The notes under the pieces are model-generated. The model was not told where the DNA came from. It made no database searches and saw only the letters and a list, made by a program, of their open reading frames with translations. From contig CAJNCA010000007.1 in assembly GCA_905221145.1 (NCBI GenBank), forward strand, positions 29,379-93,378: a stretch of 64,000 nt of DNA. Reading direction: 5' to 3'. The translations under genes and the position numbers were made by a program. Shown here piece by piece: positions 19,601 through 27,117 of the stretch (position 1 is its first letter; each line of letters starts with the position of its first letter). The stretch is from a bacterium (GTDB taxonomy: Bacteria > Bacillota > Bacilli > Lactobacillales > Streptococcaceae).

Positions 19601-20328
19601 GAAGCTGAAAAGTCGATGTGTTTCAACTCTGTCTCGAAAGTCGTGTGACGGCAATGGTCAGACCAATAAGTGTCCAAAACCTTGAGCTCTGTTTCCGTCG
19701 GCACGCGCCCGATTGACTTGAAGTAGTCTTGGATAAAGAGCAAATCATCCACTTCCATAGCCATCCCTTGCTCGGCCTTGTAGCGGGCAAAGTCTTCTGC
19801 CCTATAGCTTTCAAAGAAAGTCAATTTTGGAATGGTCTTGTCTGACTCTGAAAATTCCTGCTTGGCAATCCCTGTCGTGATGTCCTTGAAACGAGAATCA
19901 ACTGGATTGAGCAAGTAGTTCTTAACCGCTTCTAACTCAGTCGCATCAATGTCTTTATTCACCAAGTAAAGTTGGGCTGTATTGACCGTCACATCACTCG
20001 AACTTCCCAGCAAAAGCAAGGCTTCCTGTGAAGAAGCCGCACGTTGATCAAATTGACCAGGCAGGCTTTCAATGGCAAAGAAAGCATAGTTGGCAAGATC
20101 TGCTTGCACAACTGATTCGTCCAAGACATGGTCGGTCACCTGCTCAGAGAAAATGTGTTTTTCCGCACGCGCAAACAAATCCTCTGCCAAATCAAAGACA
20201 TCATAAACTTGCACGATGCGAATACTTTTCAAAGTTGACAATCCCAAATTATGCTGGAGTTCTCTAACTAAACTCTCTGACTTGACCTGAAAATCAGCCT
20301 TTTTCTCAACAAAAATACGTTTATCCAT
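16603..20328 (-). CDS. purL: Phosphoribosylformylglycinamidine synthase, single-chain type
   Basis: A 1241-residue large-type PurL that converts FGAR to FGAM using glutamine and ATP. The synthetase region carries WSDHCRHTTF and ETHNHPTEIEPFGGAATC, and the C-terminal glutaminase domain has the nucleophile in GICNGFQAL and the catalytic histidine in PVSHGEGKF. Most Gram-positive bacteria split this enzyme into PurS, PurQ and PurL; streptococci have the fused form. The ATG at 20328 follows AAAGGAATAAGG; a TTG one codon upstream is the alternative. Confidence 0.97.
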   Translation of the reverse strand: MDKRIFVEKKADFQVKSESLVRELQHNLGLSTLKSIRIVQVYDVFDLAEDLFARAEKHIFSEQVTDHVLDESVVQADLANYAFFAIESLPGQFDQRAASSQEALLLLGSSSDVTVNTAQLYLVNKDIDATELEAVKNYLLNPVDSRFKDITTGIAKQEFSESDKTIPKLTFFESYRAEDFARYKAEQGMAMEVDDLLFIQDYFKSIGRVPTETELKVLDTYWSDHCRHTTFETELKHIDFSASKFQKQLQATYDKYIAMREELGRSEKPQTLMDMATIFGRYERANGRLDDMEVSDEINACSVEIEVDVDGVKEPWLLMFKNETHNHPTEIEPFGGAATCIGGAIRDPLSGRSYVYQAMRISGAGDITAPISGTRTGKLPQQVISKTAAHGYSSYGNQIGLATTYVREYFHPGFVAKRMELGAVVGAAPKENVVREKPEAGDVIILLGGKTGRDGVGGATGSSKVQTVESVETAGAEVQKGNAIEERKIQRLFRNGDVTRLIKKSNDFGAGGVCVAIGELADGLEIDLNKVPLKYQGLNGTEIAISESQERMAVVVRPEDVDAFVAECNKENIDAVVVATVTEKPNLVMHWNGETIVDLERRFLDTNGVRVVVDAKVVDKDVKLPEERTTSTNTLEADTLAVLSDLNHASQKGLQTIFDCSVGRSTVNHPLGGRYQLTPTEASVQKLPVQHGVTHTASVMAQGFNPYVAEWSPYHGAAYAVIEATARLVAAGANWSKARFSYQEYFERMDKQAERFGQPVAALLGSIEAQIQLGLPSIGGKDSMSGTFEELTVPPTLVAFGVTTADSRKVLSPEFKTAGENIYYIPGKALSAEIDFDLIKKNFAQLEAIQKDYKVTSASAVKYGGVLESLALATFGNHIGAEVTLPELETALTAQLGGFVFTSPEEIDGVEKIGQTKAAFTLTVNGVKLDGHKLDSAFQGKLEEVYPTEFAQAKELDEVPAVASDVIIKGKEKVEKPVVYIPVFPGTNSEYDSAKAFEKEGAEVNLVPFVTLNEEAIVKSVETMVDNIGKANILFFAGGFSAADEPDGSAKFIVNILLNEKVRAAIDSFIARSGLIIGICNGFQALVKSGLLPYGNFEDASSTSPTLFYNDANQHVAKMVETRISNTNSPWLAGVQVGDIHAIPVSHGEGKFVVTAEEFAELRDNGQIFSQYVDFDGKPSMDSKYNPNGSVHAIEGITSKNGQIIGKMGHSERYEDGLFQNIPGNKDQHLFASAVRYFTGK

Positions 20329-20384
20329 CAATCCTTATTCCTTTATTTCAGCTCTTGCTATGTTCCCAAACGACCTTGAGGTTG

Positions 20385-21092
20385 TTATTTCAACTCCTGC
20401 AACTTCTCCCAAACAATCTCATAAACATCTGTTAATTCTCCGAGACCTCTACGGAAAACATCCTTATCCATGTGGTTGCCATCCGCATCCCACAAACGGC
20501 AATTATCTGGTGAAAATTCGTCTGCCAAGATAATCTTTCCATCCTTATCGAAACCGAACTCTAGCTTAAAGTCAATCAATTTAAGCCCAATCTCAGCAAA
20601 CCAGACTTTCAAAAGTTCATTGATACGACGCGTTTCTTCCTTCAAGTAGGCAATCTGCTGATCATCCGCAATCTGTAGGAATTTCACATGCTCGTCATTG
20701 ATAAAGGGATCATCCAAATCATCATTTTTGTAGTAAAATTCGACAATCGGAGTCTCCAAGGCGATTCCCTCATCCACACCAAAACGTTTTGAAAAAGAAC
20801 CAGCAGTATAGTTGCGGAGCACGACCTCGAGAGGAATAATCTCAACCTTTTTATTGAGTTGTTCCGTGTCCGAAAGTTTCTCCACAAAGTGAGTCGCCAC
20901 ACCCGCCGCATTTAATTTCTCAAAAATAAAAGATGAAATCTGATTATTCAACACTCCCTTACCCGCAATCTGCTCCTTCTTAACACCGTTGAAAGCAGTC
21001 GCCTGGTCCTTGTAAGTTGAAATAATAAGATTTTCATCCTCTGTTGTATAGATATCTTTAGCTTTTCCCGAATAGATCAATTGTTTTGACAT
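20385..21092 (-). CDS. purC: SAICAR synthetase
   Basis: A 235-residue ATP-dependent enzyme that joins aspartate to CAIR. The start at 21092 gives [19 protein letters not shown], the typical PurC N-terminus. Family motifs include [17 protein letters not shown] and [22 protein letters not shown]. It is the first gene of the purC-purL-purF-purM-purN-purH run. The in-frame extension to 21194 contains the promoter and is not coding. The leader contains ACGAAAGGCGAAC, which could be a pair of PurR half sites; this is tentative. Confidence 0.97.
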   Translation of the reverse strand: MSKQLIYSGKAKDIYTTEDENLIISTYKDQATAFNGVKKEQIAGKGVLNNQISSFIFEKLNAAGVATHFVEKLSDTEQLNKKVEIIPLEVVLRNYTAGSFSKRFGVDEGIALETPIVEFYYKNDDLDDPFINDEHVKFLQIADDQQIAYLKEETRRINELLKVWFAEIGLKLIDFKLEFGFDKDGKIILADEFSPDNCRLWDADGNHMDKDVFRRGLGELTDVYEIVWEKLQELK

Positions 21093-21124
21093 TTTAAAGT
21101 TCGCCTTTCGTATTACTTGAGCAC

Positions 21125-21153
21125 ATTCTACCACAAAAAACCTAAAATTACAA
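21125..21153 (-). promoter_or_regulatory. Promoter of the purC operon
   Basis: Extended -10 box TGGTAGAAT (TAGAAT at 21125-21130) and -35 box TTGTAA (21148-21153), 17 bases apart on the minus strand. It is placed 32 bases before the purC start. Confidence 0.65.
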
Positions 21154-21198
21154 GAATTTAACCGAATAAAAGATGGAGGAAGCTCGAAAATCATAAAG

Positions 21199-21234
21199 AA
21201 AAAACTGCAAGAAGTATCTTTCTCACAGTTTTAA
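21199..21234 (-). terminator. Terminator of comAB
   Basis: AAAACTG (21201-21207) pairs with CAGTTTT (21226-21232), with a T-run on the minus-strand 3' side, 28 bases after the comB stop. Confidence 0.7.
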
Positions 21235-21261
21235 AATCATTTAACTCTAAAAACACGAACA

Positions 21262-22611
21262 TTACTCTTTGTTCAAAAATTGATCCAAATAATAGCGCAG
21301 ATAACTTTTCTTACCTGTAATCATCTGTAGGCGACCTTCCACCCCGTACCGAAGTTTTTCAGCCTGCTCAGCAGTCAGATTAGTCTCCGCCTCGATCTTA
21401 AAGAAATTCCCTTTCTCAGTCTTAGTAGCTGTCGCATCTATGCTGGTAATCGTAGAATCTATGAAAATTTGATTCTTGGCATCATGAGTCGTAGTATAAC
21501 GAACAGAGTCCCCGACCTTGACTCTTGCTACATCCTTTGAACTAAGATAAGCTGTTAGTTTGGCTTTCCCTTCTTTTTCCAAGGACGGATAGAGTTGGGC
21601 TAGTAGGCCACCTTCTGCAACCATGGTAGAATCACTAGTCTCAGGATTAAGGTGAAGCACCCCATCCTCACTGGCCGTAATTTTCCCCTTGTCTAGAAGA
21701 CTTCCCTGAATCTTCTTGCCTGACTCTGCTTCCAAGATTTTCTGGTCTAGAAGGGTCAATTCCTGACCAACCTTTGCCAAGTGTTGGGATTTAAGAGATT
21801 CCAATTGACTGCTTAAACCAGACGCATAGGCATGCTGGGTACCTGAACCTGCATACTGGACGCGGTAAGTCGCAAGACTAGATTCTAACTGAGAAAGCTG
21901 CGCTTCAACCTGCGCAACAACCTGGGCCTTAGCTTGCGGATTTTCCTCGCCCTGAGACTTGTAGGACTGATAGAGAGAGTAGGCTAGATTCTGATTGCCC
22001 AAGGAAGCGCCTGTTTCAATAGCTGACTTAGCTGTCTGGTAATCGCGAATTTTAGCCTCTGTTTGACTGATGAGGTTGCCGATTTCAGCTTGGGTTTGAC
22101 TAGCTGCTGCATTCTGGGACGCGATGGTCTCATTTTGTTGCGATATACTAGCCCTAAGACTGCCTGCTTGACTGATGTAGTCGCGAAAGGTGGCTTGGTA
22201 GCCAAACTTATCCTCCTCTAGAAAGTAATCTGTCCCTTCTTGCAGGCTCTTTTGCAAATACTCCAATTGCTTTTTTTGATCCTGAAGCATGTCCAACTGA
22301 CTGGCATAAGACTCCGCTTGAACACCTTCTGCCCCTTCTTGGTATTGAACTAGAAGATCCCCCTTCTTAACCAGCTTATTTTCTTCCAAATGATTGACAA
22401 GAATACGATTGTTGCTAGTTGACTGGATATTGGCAAGGATACGACTAGGCTCAACAGTAGCTCTAGTGGACAAACTTATCTCCTTCTCTGCCAAAGTTGC
22501 AAATCCAAGCAAAAACACGAGCAGAAGCGACATGGGTACAATCACCCGACTGGAAAAATTATGGTAACGACGATTATAAAACTCCGCACTTTCTAAAAAT
22601 TCTGGTTTCAT
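21262..22611 (-). CDS. comB: Competence peptide export accessory protein ComB
   Basis: A 449-residue membrane-fusion-type partner of the ABC exporter ComA, the exact length of pneumococcal ComB. One N-terminal membrane segment ([18 protein letters not shown], about residues 22-40) is followed by a long extracellular coiled-coil and a C-terminal lipoyl/barrel domain ([15 protein letters not shown]). ComAB exports the competence pheromone CSP and, in pneumococci, also double-glycine bacteriocins. The gene begins 12 bases after comA. It lies next to a cluster of double-glycine peptides that are plausible substrates. Confidence 0.97.
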   Translation of the reverse strand: MKPEFLESAEFYNRRYHNFSSRVIVPMSLLLVFLLGFATLAEKEISLSTRATVEPSRILANIQSTSNNRILVNHLEENKLVKKGDLLVQYQEGAEGVQAESYASQLDMLQDQKKQLEYLQKSLQEGTDYFLEEDKFGYQATFRDYISQAGSLRASISQQNETIASQNAAASQTQAEIGNLISQTEAKIRDYQTAKSAIETGASLGNQNLAYSLYQSYKSQGEENPQAKAQVVAQVEAQLSQLESSLATYRVQYAGSGTQHAYASGLSSQLESLKSQHLAKVGQELTLLDQKILEAESGKKIQGSLLDKGKITASEDGVLHLNPETSDSTMVAEGGLLAQLYPSLEKEGKAKLTAYLSSKDVARVKVGDSVRYTTTHDAKNQIFIDSTITSIDATATKTEKGNFFKIEAETNLTAEQAEKLRYGVEGRLQMITGKKSYLRYYLDQFLNKE

Positions 22612-22623
22612 CCTCTCCTCTTT

Positions 22624-24777
22624 CTAGCTATTCACCAAATGGGCGTAAAAACCACCCTGTGCAAGCAAATCAGCATGATTTCCTTCTTCAACAATCTTGC
22701 CCTGATCCAAGACAACAACCTTCTCTGTCCGCTCAGCGATAGTCAAGCGGTGGGCAATGAAAATCAAGGTCTTGTCTAAAGCCATGAGATTATCAACAAT
22801 TCGCTTCTCTGTCAAAATATCTAAACTGCTGGTCGCCTCATCCAAAATCAAGACCGGCGCATCTGTCAAGAGAGCACGCGCCAGAGCGATTCTTTGACGT
22901 TGTCCACCTGAAATCCCTGCCCCATCCGAAGTCAATTCTGTCTGATAATTCAATGGCATGCGCTCGATATCCTCTCGAATCTCTGCCAACTCAACCGCCC
23001 GTAAGATATCTTCCTGAGTCGTCCCCTCCTTGGCTCCCAAAAGAAGATTGTCCAAAATCGTCCCGTTAAATACATAAGGCTGTTGAGGTAGATAGTTGAT
23101 ATACTGGCGCAGGGCCTTTTTGTCAATCTGATTGAGATTGACACCACCCAGGCTAATCTCTCCCTGACTTGGGTCGTAAAAATTAACCATCATCTTGGCC
23201 AAGGTCGTCTTACCTGACCCCGAAATCCCCACAAAAGCCACCTTAGAGCCTTGGGGAATTGTCAAATTGATATCCGACAAGACGTCTCGACCATAACCAT
23301 ACTTGTAGGAAACCTGTTTGAAGGTCATATCTCCCTTCATCAAGCTCAGATCCTCAACTGTTTTCTTCTCCTCAAACTCAGAAGCTACCAGATAAACCTC
23401 ATTCAGACGGTTATTGGCAACCTGAGCTGTCTGAAGCTTGGTTTGCAGATTGATGATATTTTCCAAAGGATTGGTAAAATAAACAAGCAAGGTATTATAG
23501 GTAATCAACTGTCCCAAACTCATCTTGCCATCCATGACCAGAACAGCTCCCATCCAGAGAATACCGACATTGAGCAAGAGATGGGCAACTTTTTTCAGAG
23601 CCTTTTGTTGACTCTCTGCCCGACTATAGGTAAAGGATTTTTTCAGATAATCTACAAATTCCTTGTCAATCTTTTGATAACGCTGACTTTCACTGGTCAA
23701 TGACTTGATAGTCTCAATACCGTTGATGTCCTCGATGATAGAAGAAGACAGAACCGCATTGGCTTCCATGGTATCCCGATTCATCTTTTCAAACGGCTTC
23801 ATAAAAGCAAAGATAATCACTGTATAGATAGGAAGTGCCAATAAAGTCATGAAAAAGAGATTGGTATTTTGTGAAAATAAAACAAGAGAAATAATAACAA
23901 CCGTTGACACATCTAGGAAAATCGAAAGGATGGTCGAAGCCAGCGCATCAATGATACTGTTAGCATCTGTAAAACGAGACACGATTTCCCCTGTACGACG
24001 TGTCGCAAAAAAGGACATAGGCAGGTGAAAAACATGCTTGATATAGGACAAAATCACATCAATCGACAAGCGTTGCCCCAAAACAAGCAAGAGATACTCC
24101 TGAGCATAAGACAAGATCTGCTGGAGGATATAGACGATGACCAAGCCAATAGAAATAATCCCCAACGTCGAACGCATCTGATCTGGCACATAGGTATCAA
24201 TGATAGACTGCAGATAATAAGAACCCACAATGTTAATCAAGGTTACCAAGAGTGTTGCCAAAACGATATTGGCAATCAAGCCACGCTGCTTCACTAATAT
24301 AGGGATAAAAGATAGCAGACCATTCTTTTGATCCTTATGAGGCTTGTAATCTGGACTAGGCGCCATAAACAGAGTTACTCCTGTCCATTCTTCCGCAAAA
24401 CGCTCACGTGGCAGTTTGGTCAATTTCACCCCAGGATCTGGATCAGCAATATGAATGCTGTCCTTATCCTGCCCAGTCACCACATAGTAGTGGAGCAATT
24501 TCCCTTCCTTAAGCACATGGGCAACAAAAGGAAAAGTCAAATCAGGCAAGTCAAAGAGCGTCATATCCGCCTTGATCGCTCGCGTCTCAAAGCCAATCTC
24601 CTCTGCCACCTTGACCAAGCCCAAAGCCGTCGTCCCATCCATAGTAGTCTTAGCCAATTCTCGCAAGTGAGCTAAAGAGTAGTAACTACCATAGCAGCCA
24701 AAAACCATGGCCAATGAAGCTACACCGCAGTCCATCTGATCCACCTGCGGACGATAATGACGTTTCCCAAATTTCAT
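22624..24777 (-). CDS. comA: Competence peptide exporter/peptidase ComA
   Basis: A 717-residue ABC transporter that cleaves double-glycine leaders during export. The N-terminal C39 peptidase domain has its cysteine in QVDQMDCGVASLAM (Cys17) and the histidine in KLLHYYVVTGQDKDSIHIADP. Six membrane segments follow, then an ATPase domain with Walker A GISGSGKTT, the signature ISGGQRQRIALARAL and Walker B VLILDEATSS. The start at 24777 is chosen because GGAG lies six bases upstream and MKFGKRHYRP is the known N-terminus; a frame from 24804 is open. A BOX repeat sits in the leader. Confidence 0.97.
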   Translation of the reverse strand: MKFGKRHYRPQVDQMDCGVASLAMVFGCYGSYYSLAHLRELAKTTMDGTTALGLVKVAEEIGFETRAIKADMTLFDLPDLTFPFVAHVLKEGKLLHYYVVTGQDKDSIHIADPDPGVKLTKLPRERFAEEWTGVTLFMAPSPDYKPHKDQKNGLLSFIPILVKQRGLIANIVLATLLVTLINIVGSYYLQSIIDTYVPDQMRSTLGIISIGLVIVYILQQILSYAQEYLLLVLGQRLSIDVILSYIKHVFHLPMSFFATRRTGEIVSRFTDANSIIDALASTILSIFLDVSTVVIISLVLFSQNTNLFFMTLLALPIYTVIIFAFMKPFEKMNRDTMEANAVLSSSIIEDINGIETIKSLTSESQRYQKIDKEFVDYLKKSFTYSRAESQQKALKKVAHLLLNVGILWMGAVLVMDGKMSLGQLITYNTLLVYFTNPLENIINLQTKLQTAQVANNRLNEVYLVASEFEEKKTVEDLSLMKGDMTFKQVSYKYGYGRDVLSDINLTIPQGSKVAFVGISGSGKTTLAKMMVNFYDPSQGEISLGGVNLNQIDKKALRQYINYLPQQPYVFNGTILDNLLLGAKEGTTQEDILRAVELAEIREDIERMPLNYQTELTSDGAGISGGQRQRIALARALLTDAPVLILDEATSSLDILTEKRIVDNLMALDKTLIFIAHRLTIAERTEKVVVLDQGKIVEEGNHADLLAQGGFYAHLVNS

Positions 24778-24796
24778 ATTCATCTCCTTTTTCCTA

Positions 24797-24947
24797 ATAC
24801 TCAATGAAAATCAAAGAGCAAACTAGGAAACTAGCCGCAGGTTGCTCAAAGCACGGCTTTGAGGTTGTAGATAGAACTGACGAAGTCAGTAACATCTACA
24901 CGGCAAGGCGACGTTGACGTGGTTTGAATTTGATTTTTGAAGAGTAT
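24797..24947. repeat. BOX element, boxA-boxB-boxC
   Basis: The ends are ATACTCAATGAAAATCAAAG and TTTTTGAAGAGTAT. The middle includes the boxB core GTTGTAGATAGAACTGACGA and the boxA AAGGCGACGTTGACG core. It lies entirely between the comAB promoter and the comA start, so the comAB mRNA should carry it as a structured 5' leader. Confidence 0.9.
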
Positions 24948-24962
24948 CATCTGATAACAACT

Positions 24963-25030
24963 ATCTTACCCCAATCCCCAAACAAAAACTGGACTTCCTC
25001 CCCAAATGCGCCTATCTCCCTCCCAACTGC
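24963..25030 (-). promoter_or_regulatory. ComE direct-repeat operator and -10 box of comAB
   Basis: On the minus strand GCAGTTGGG (25022-25030) and GCATTTGGG (25001-25009) are separated by exactly 12 bases, which is the geometry of the ComE binding site in early competence promoters. A -10 candidate TAAGAT lies at 24963-24968. This predicts induction of comAB by phosphorylated ComE. Confidence 0.85.
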
Positions 25031-25154
25031 ACTTTTGGGATAAAAAATAGGCAGAACAAGCGTCCTACCTACTAAAAATATGGTATGAAAGGAAATTGAT
25101 TTTTTACTGACACCCTAGGCAAGCTTGGAACAAATAAATCATTGATAGTAACAT

Positions 25155-25268
25155 TTACGACATCCTATTTATTACTTCAATTACTAATGTCCCTGCTATT
25201 TCTAAGCCGCCTTTGGTATGATCTATTCCTAGTCAGAATAGATAACACCGTTCTAAATTACGATTCAT
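25155..25268 (-). pseudogene. Possible broken double-glycine peptide gene (in-frame TGA)
   Basis: An ATG with a strong AAAAAAGGAG site starts a 37-codon frame interrupted by TGA at codon 12. Reading through gives a peptide containing THTKGG-like sequence (DHTKGGLEIAGTLVIEVIN), with a Gly-Gly at codons 20-21 and a hydrophobic tail. This resembles a small bacteriocin or immunity peptide disabled by one nonsense codon. It is the last unit of the peptide cluster before comAB. It could also be chance. Confidence 0.35.
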
Positions 25269-25337
25269 AGTTACTCCTTTTTTTGATTCGTTACTATAAG
25301 ACACCTATTTCCCCATAGATTGTCTACTGCTTTAAAT

Positions 25338-25544
25338 TTATCCATTCTTTTTTTCTTTACTTCTGTATAAAAGAATGAAGGCCATCACAAATAATGCAAC
25401 CGTGGGTATATTAAAATTATCAAACCAAGTAGGTAAAGATACTTTATTTATGTCAGCTACTAATCTGATGATGATATAAGACATTGAACTAAGTAATACC
25501 ATAATTTCAGGCCAAACTTTCAGTATTGATTTAACAAATTTCAT
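25338..25544 (-). CDS. Small membrane protein, possible bacteriocin immunity
   Basis: A 68-residue protein starting MKFVKSILKVWPEIM, with two hydrophobic segments (IMVLLSSMSYIIIRLV and VALFVMAFILLYR) and a charged tail RSKEKKNG. The ATG at 25544 has GGAG six bases upstream; a TTG at 25556 is less likely. The size, two-helix layout and position after double-glycine peptides fit immunity proteins of class II bacteriocin loci, but I see no diagnostic domain, so the role is inferred from context. Confidence 0.6.
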   Translation of the reverse strand: MKFVKSILKVWPEIMVLLSSMSYIIIRLVADINKVSLPTWFDNFNIPTVALFVMAFILLYRSKEKKNG

Positions 25545-25622
25545 ATTAAACTCCAATGTGATGCATTCTTAGATTCTAGCCTAGCTATTTTCAGCGCAGA
25601 CTAACAAGTCATTCTTAACTGT

Positions 25623-25802
25623 TTACTCTACTCGCTTTTTATTGACCTTATATCCTAGATAAAAGAGCCCAAATAAAACGGGGTAAATTTCTGGATAAAA
25701 TAGGGTATTGATTGAATTTCTCAAAATCAAATACGTTGCGATATAGATTATGAGCGATACGGTAAAATAACCCTCAGCAAAGCCTAATAAAAATGTTTTC
25801 AT
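25623..25802 (-). CDS. Small membrane protein, possible bacteriocin immunity
   Basis: A 59-codon ORF with a TTAGGAG ribosome binding site. The product starts MKTFLLGFAEGYFTVSLII, has two hydrophobic stretches (residues about 12-28 and 38-51) and ends in basic KVNKKRVE. It begins 9 bases after the 24-codon ORF upstream and is very likely cotranscribed with it. It is short, membrane-bound and linked to bacteriocin-like genes, so immunity or a helper role is the best guess. Confidence 0.6.
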   Translation of the reverse strand: MKTFLLGFAEGYFTVSLIIYIATYLILRNSINTLFYPEIYPVLFGLFYLGYKVNKKRVE

Positions 25803-25811
25803 AAGAAACTC

Positions 25812-25886
25812 CTAATTACCTGACAAGAATGGCGGAAAAACTCTGCCATTCACATGCACCAAATTCTTTTGATTCATGTTCGTCAT
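25812..25886 (-). CDS. 24-codon ORF overlapping the upstream gene (TAATG)
   Basis: The ATG overlaps the TAA stop of the upstream 66-residue gene by one base (TAATG), after a strong AAAGGAG site inside that gene. The product (begins MTNMNQKNLVHVNG, ends FPPFLSGN) is hydrophilic with a short Pro-Phe tail, unlike its membrane neighbours. Its TAG stop is part of the next gene's ribosome binding site (TAGGAG). This tight spacing supports translation. Function unknown. Confidence 0.45.
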   Translation of the reverse strand: MTNMNQKNLVHVNGRVFPPFLSGN

Positions 25887-26086
25887 TACTCCTTTGTATT
25901 ATATTTTATTGCTATGTAAATGATTAAAATGAGTATTGGATAAGTAAATACTTCTGAGATATCCATAAAATTCATACTATACTGTCCAGATAATATTTTA
26001 TAGTCAATTAAAATTTGAACGATAGTGAAAATAATACGTAGCGATAACAATACCCCTAATAATATCAATTCTTTTTTTAAAAACAT
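25886..26086 (-). CDS. Small membrane protein, possible bacteriocin immunity
   Basis: A 66-residue protein with two hydrophobic segments (LILLGVLLSLRIIFTIVQIL and YPILILIIYIAIKY), a lysine pair after the start and a charged tail. An AGAGAGGCATTTCT sequence precedes the ATG. It lies after the last double-glycine peptide of the cluster, which is where immunity genes are found in streptococcal bacteriocin loci. I do not recognise a named family. Its stop overlaps the start of the 24-codon ORF. Confidence 0.6.
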   Translation of the reverse strand: MFLKKELILLGVLLSLRIIFTIVQILIDYKILSGQYSMNFMDISEVFTYPILILIIYIAIKYNTKE

Positions 26087-26113
26087 AGAAATGCCTCTCT
26101 GACTACAATCAGA

Positions 26114-26170
26114 TTATGGTCTATTCGCATAATACCCCAAAGCTGCTTCACCTGCTATTTTATTTTCCTC
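26114..26170 (-). pseudogene. Possible remnant of a bacteriocin-like gene C-terminus
   Basis: A short frame without a start codon encodes a Gly/Ala-rich tail (IAGEAALGYYANRP) ending at TAA. It follows a degenerate copy of the cin-box-like motif (26180-26187) found before the short peptides. It may be the decayed end of another cassette member. The evidence is weak. Confidence 0.22.
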
Positions 26171-26179
26171 TTATTTATC

Positions 26180-26187
26180 TATTCAAA
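26180..26187 (-). promoter_or_regulatory. Degenerate cin-box-like motif
   Basis: The sequence TTTGAATA after a T-rich run matches the SigX box TACGAATA at six of eight positions, and its flanks (TTTTTGAATAGATAAATAAG) resemble the intact copies at 27284-27665. No intact gene follows closely. Confidence 0.3.
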
Positions 26188-26231
26188 AACGAATTCAAAA
26201 ATATAATATATATCAATTTTAATAAACTATA

Positions 26232-26432
26232 TTAATAAAACGCATTGTAAACATTTCGACCAAATGCTCTACCAGCATTATAGATACCACCGAAAAATCT
26301 TCCCGTACTATCAATCACTTTATGGACATCGATGTTAATATTACCTCTCCATGACACTCGACCGCCCTCTAATGTTGCTAAATCTTTTTCTGTGAGACTT
26401 GTAAATCTTTCTTCAATTTTTATCATATTCAT
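26232..26432 (-). CDS. Double-glycine leader peptide, putative class II bacteriocin
   Basis: A 66-residue precursor. The leader of 24 residues ends LTEKDLATLEGG, which has the hydrophobic spacing and Gly-Gly cut site recognised by ComA/BlpA-type C39 peptidases. The predicted mature peptide is 42 residues, basic, and rich in Gly, Asn and aromatic residues, ending NAGRAFGRNVYNAFY. That ending resembles the C-terminus of the leaderless 62-residue neighbour (GQKFGEMVYNYLF), so the pair may act together. AGAGGAA precedes the ATG. Export by the adjacent ComAB is plausible. Confidence 0.75.
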   Translation of the reverse strand: MNMIKIEERFTSLTEKDLATLEGGRVSWRGNINIDVHKVIDSTGRFFGGIYNAGRAFGRNVYNAFY

Positions 26433-26464
26433 TGTATTTGTTCCTCTTTATCTATAATTTTTTA

Positions 26465-26653
26465 TTAAAATAAATAATTGTAAACCATTTCGCCAAACTT
26501 CTGTCCCGCCCAATAAACCGGTCCTAAAAGTAATGTCCCTAAAGCATAAACCCCAACTACTCCAACTATGAAAATCAATACTTTTACAGGAATTGACTGC
26601 AAACTGTAAAAGGTCTCTACCCTAGTAATCCAACTTTCTATCATGCGTTCCAT
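26465..26653 (-). CDS. 62-residue membrane-active peptide without leader, bacteriocin-like
   Basis: The ATG at 26653 has a GGGAAGGAAG ribosome binding site and lies 20 bases after the upstream stop. A longer frame from 26713 overlaps the preceding gene by 41 bases and is rejected. The product has an amphipathic N-terminal helix (MERMIESWITRVETFYSL), a hydrophobic segment (KVLIFIVGVVGVYALGTLLL) and an aromatic tail ending GQKFGEMVYNYLF. No Gly-Gly leader is visible. The tail parallels that of the next gene (26232-26432). It may be a leaderless bacteriocin, a partner peptide or an immunity factor. Confidence 0.55.
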   Translation of the reverse strand: MERMIESWITRVETFYSLQSIPVKVLIFIVGVVGVYALGTLLLGPVYWAGQKFGEMVYNYLF

Positions 26654-26672
26654 CAGCGCTCTTCCTTCCCTG

Positions 26673-26855
26673 TTAACGTCCACGACGCTTAGCATGTGCT
26701 CCTGAAGCACCATCTACCGCACCCAATAAAAACGTTCCTGCAATTGCGACTCCTCCAACTACTACCAGACCAATTAGCAAGCCTCCTTCTACATCGGCCA
26801 TTTCCTCATGACTCATTACATGAAAACTATCTTCCATAATTTTAAATTTTTCCAT
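26673..26855 (-). CDS. Double-glycine leader peptide, putative bacteriocin
   Basis: A 60-residue precursor. The 25-residue leader ends SHEEMADVEGG, a textbook double-glycine motif. The predicted mature 35-residue peptide is very hydrophobic with a GxxxG-like run (LLIGLVVVGGVAIAGTFLLG) and a basic tail AHAKRRGR, the profile of a class IIb bacteriocin chain. An AAAAAGGAGAATAAG site precedes the ATG. It lies four genes upstream of candidate immunity genes, on the comAB strand. Confidence 0.78.
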   Translation of the reverse strand: MEKFKIMEDSFHVMSHEEMADVEGGLLIGLVVVGGVAIAGTFLLGAVDGASGAHAKRRGR

Positions 26856-26924
26856 CTTATTCTCCTTTTTTGATTATTAACAATTGAAAAAGGTAGTTTT
26901 TTGTCTTTCCTTTTTCATATATTC

Positions 26925-26932
26925 TATTCGTT
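26925..26932 (-). promoter_or_regulatory. Possible cin-box before the 60-residue bacteriocin gene
   Basis: AACGAATA matches the SigX consensus TACGAATA at seven of eight positions, 70 bases upstream of the start at 26855. Unlike the copies at 27284-27665 it lacks a T-run directly upstream, so it is less certain. Confidence 0.35.
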
Positions 26933-26965
26933 GTTATAGATAACCTTTACTCTCTAAATATTATC

Positions 26966-27106
26966 TTAGAATCCAAATAATACACTACGTAACAATAGAC
27001 CTGTAATTAAACCCCGTTGATAACTTTCCTTGCTACCACCCACCAGCAAGGCTAAGTCGCTTTCCTTTAATACTTCAATAGTATACTTATCATTCATTTC
27101 ATTCAT
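26966..27106 (-). CDS. Double-glycine leader peptide, 22-residue mature product
   Basis: A 46-codon ORF. The 24-residue leader ends LKESDLALLVGG and the predicted mature peptide is SKESYQRGLITGLLLRSVLFGF-like in composition: polar start, hydrophobic middle, ending LFGF. The ribosome binding site TAGGAGG is fused to the stop codon of the preceding peptide gene, so the two are translationally coupled. The short mature length is closer to a peptide pheromone or short bacteriocin than to typical class II bacteriocins. It could be the ligand of one of the two kinases, or half of a two-peptide bacteriocin with 27118-27249. Confidence 0.7.
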   Translation of the reverse strand: MNEMNDKYTIEVLKESDLALLVGGSKESYQRGLITGLLLRSVLFGF

Positions 27107-27117
27107 CTCTTATCCTC

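Noticed and set aside
26465..26713. 82-codon version of the leaderless membrane peptide
   Set aside because: The first 20 codons overlap the preceding bacteriocin gene and lack a ribosome binding site; the ATG at 26653 has a strong one.
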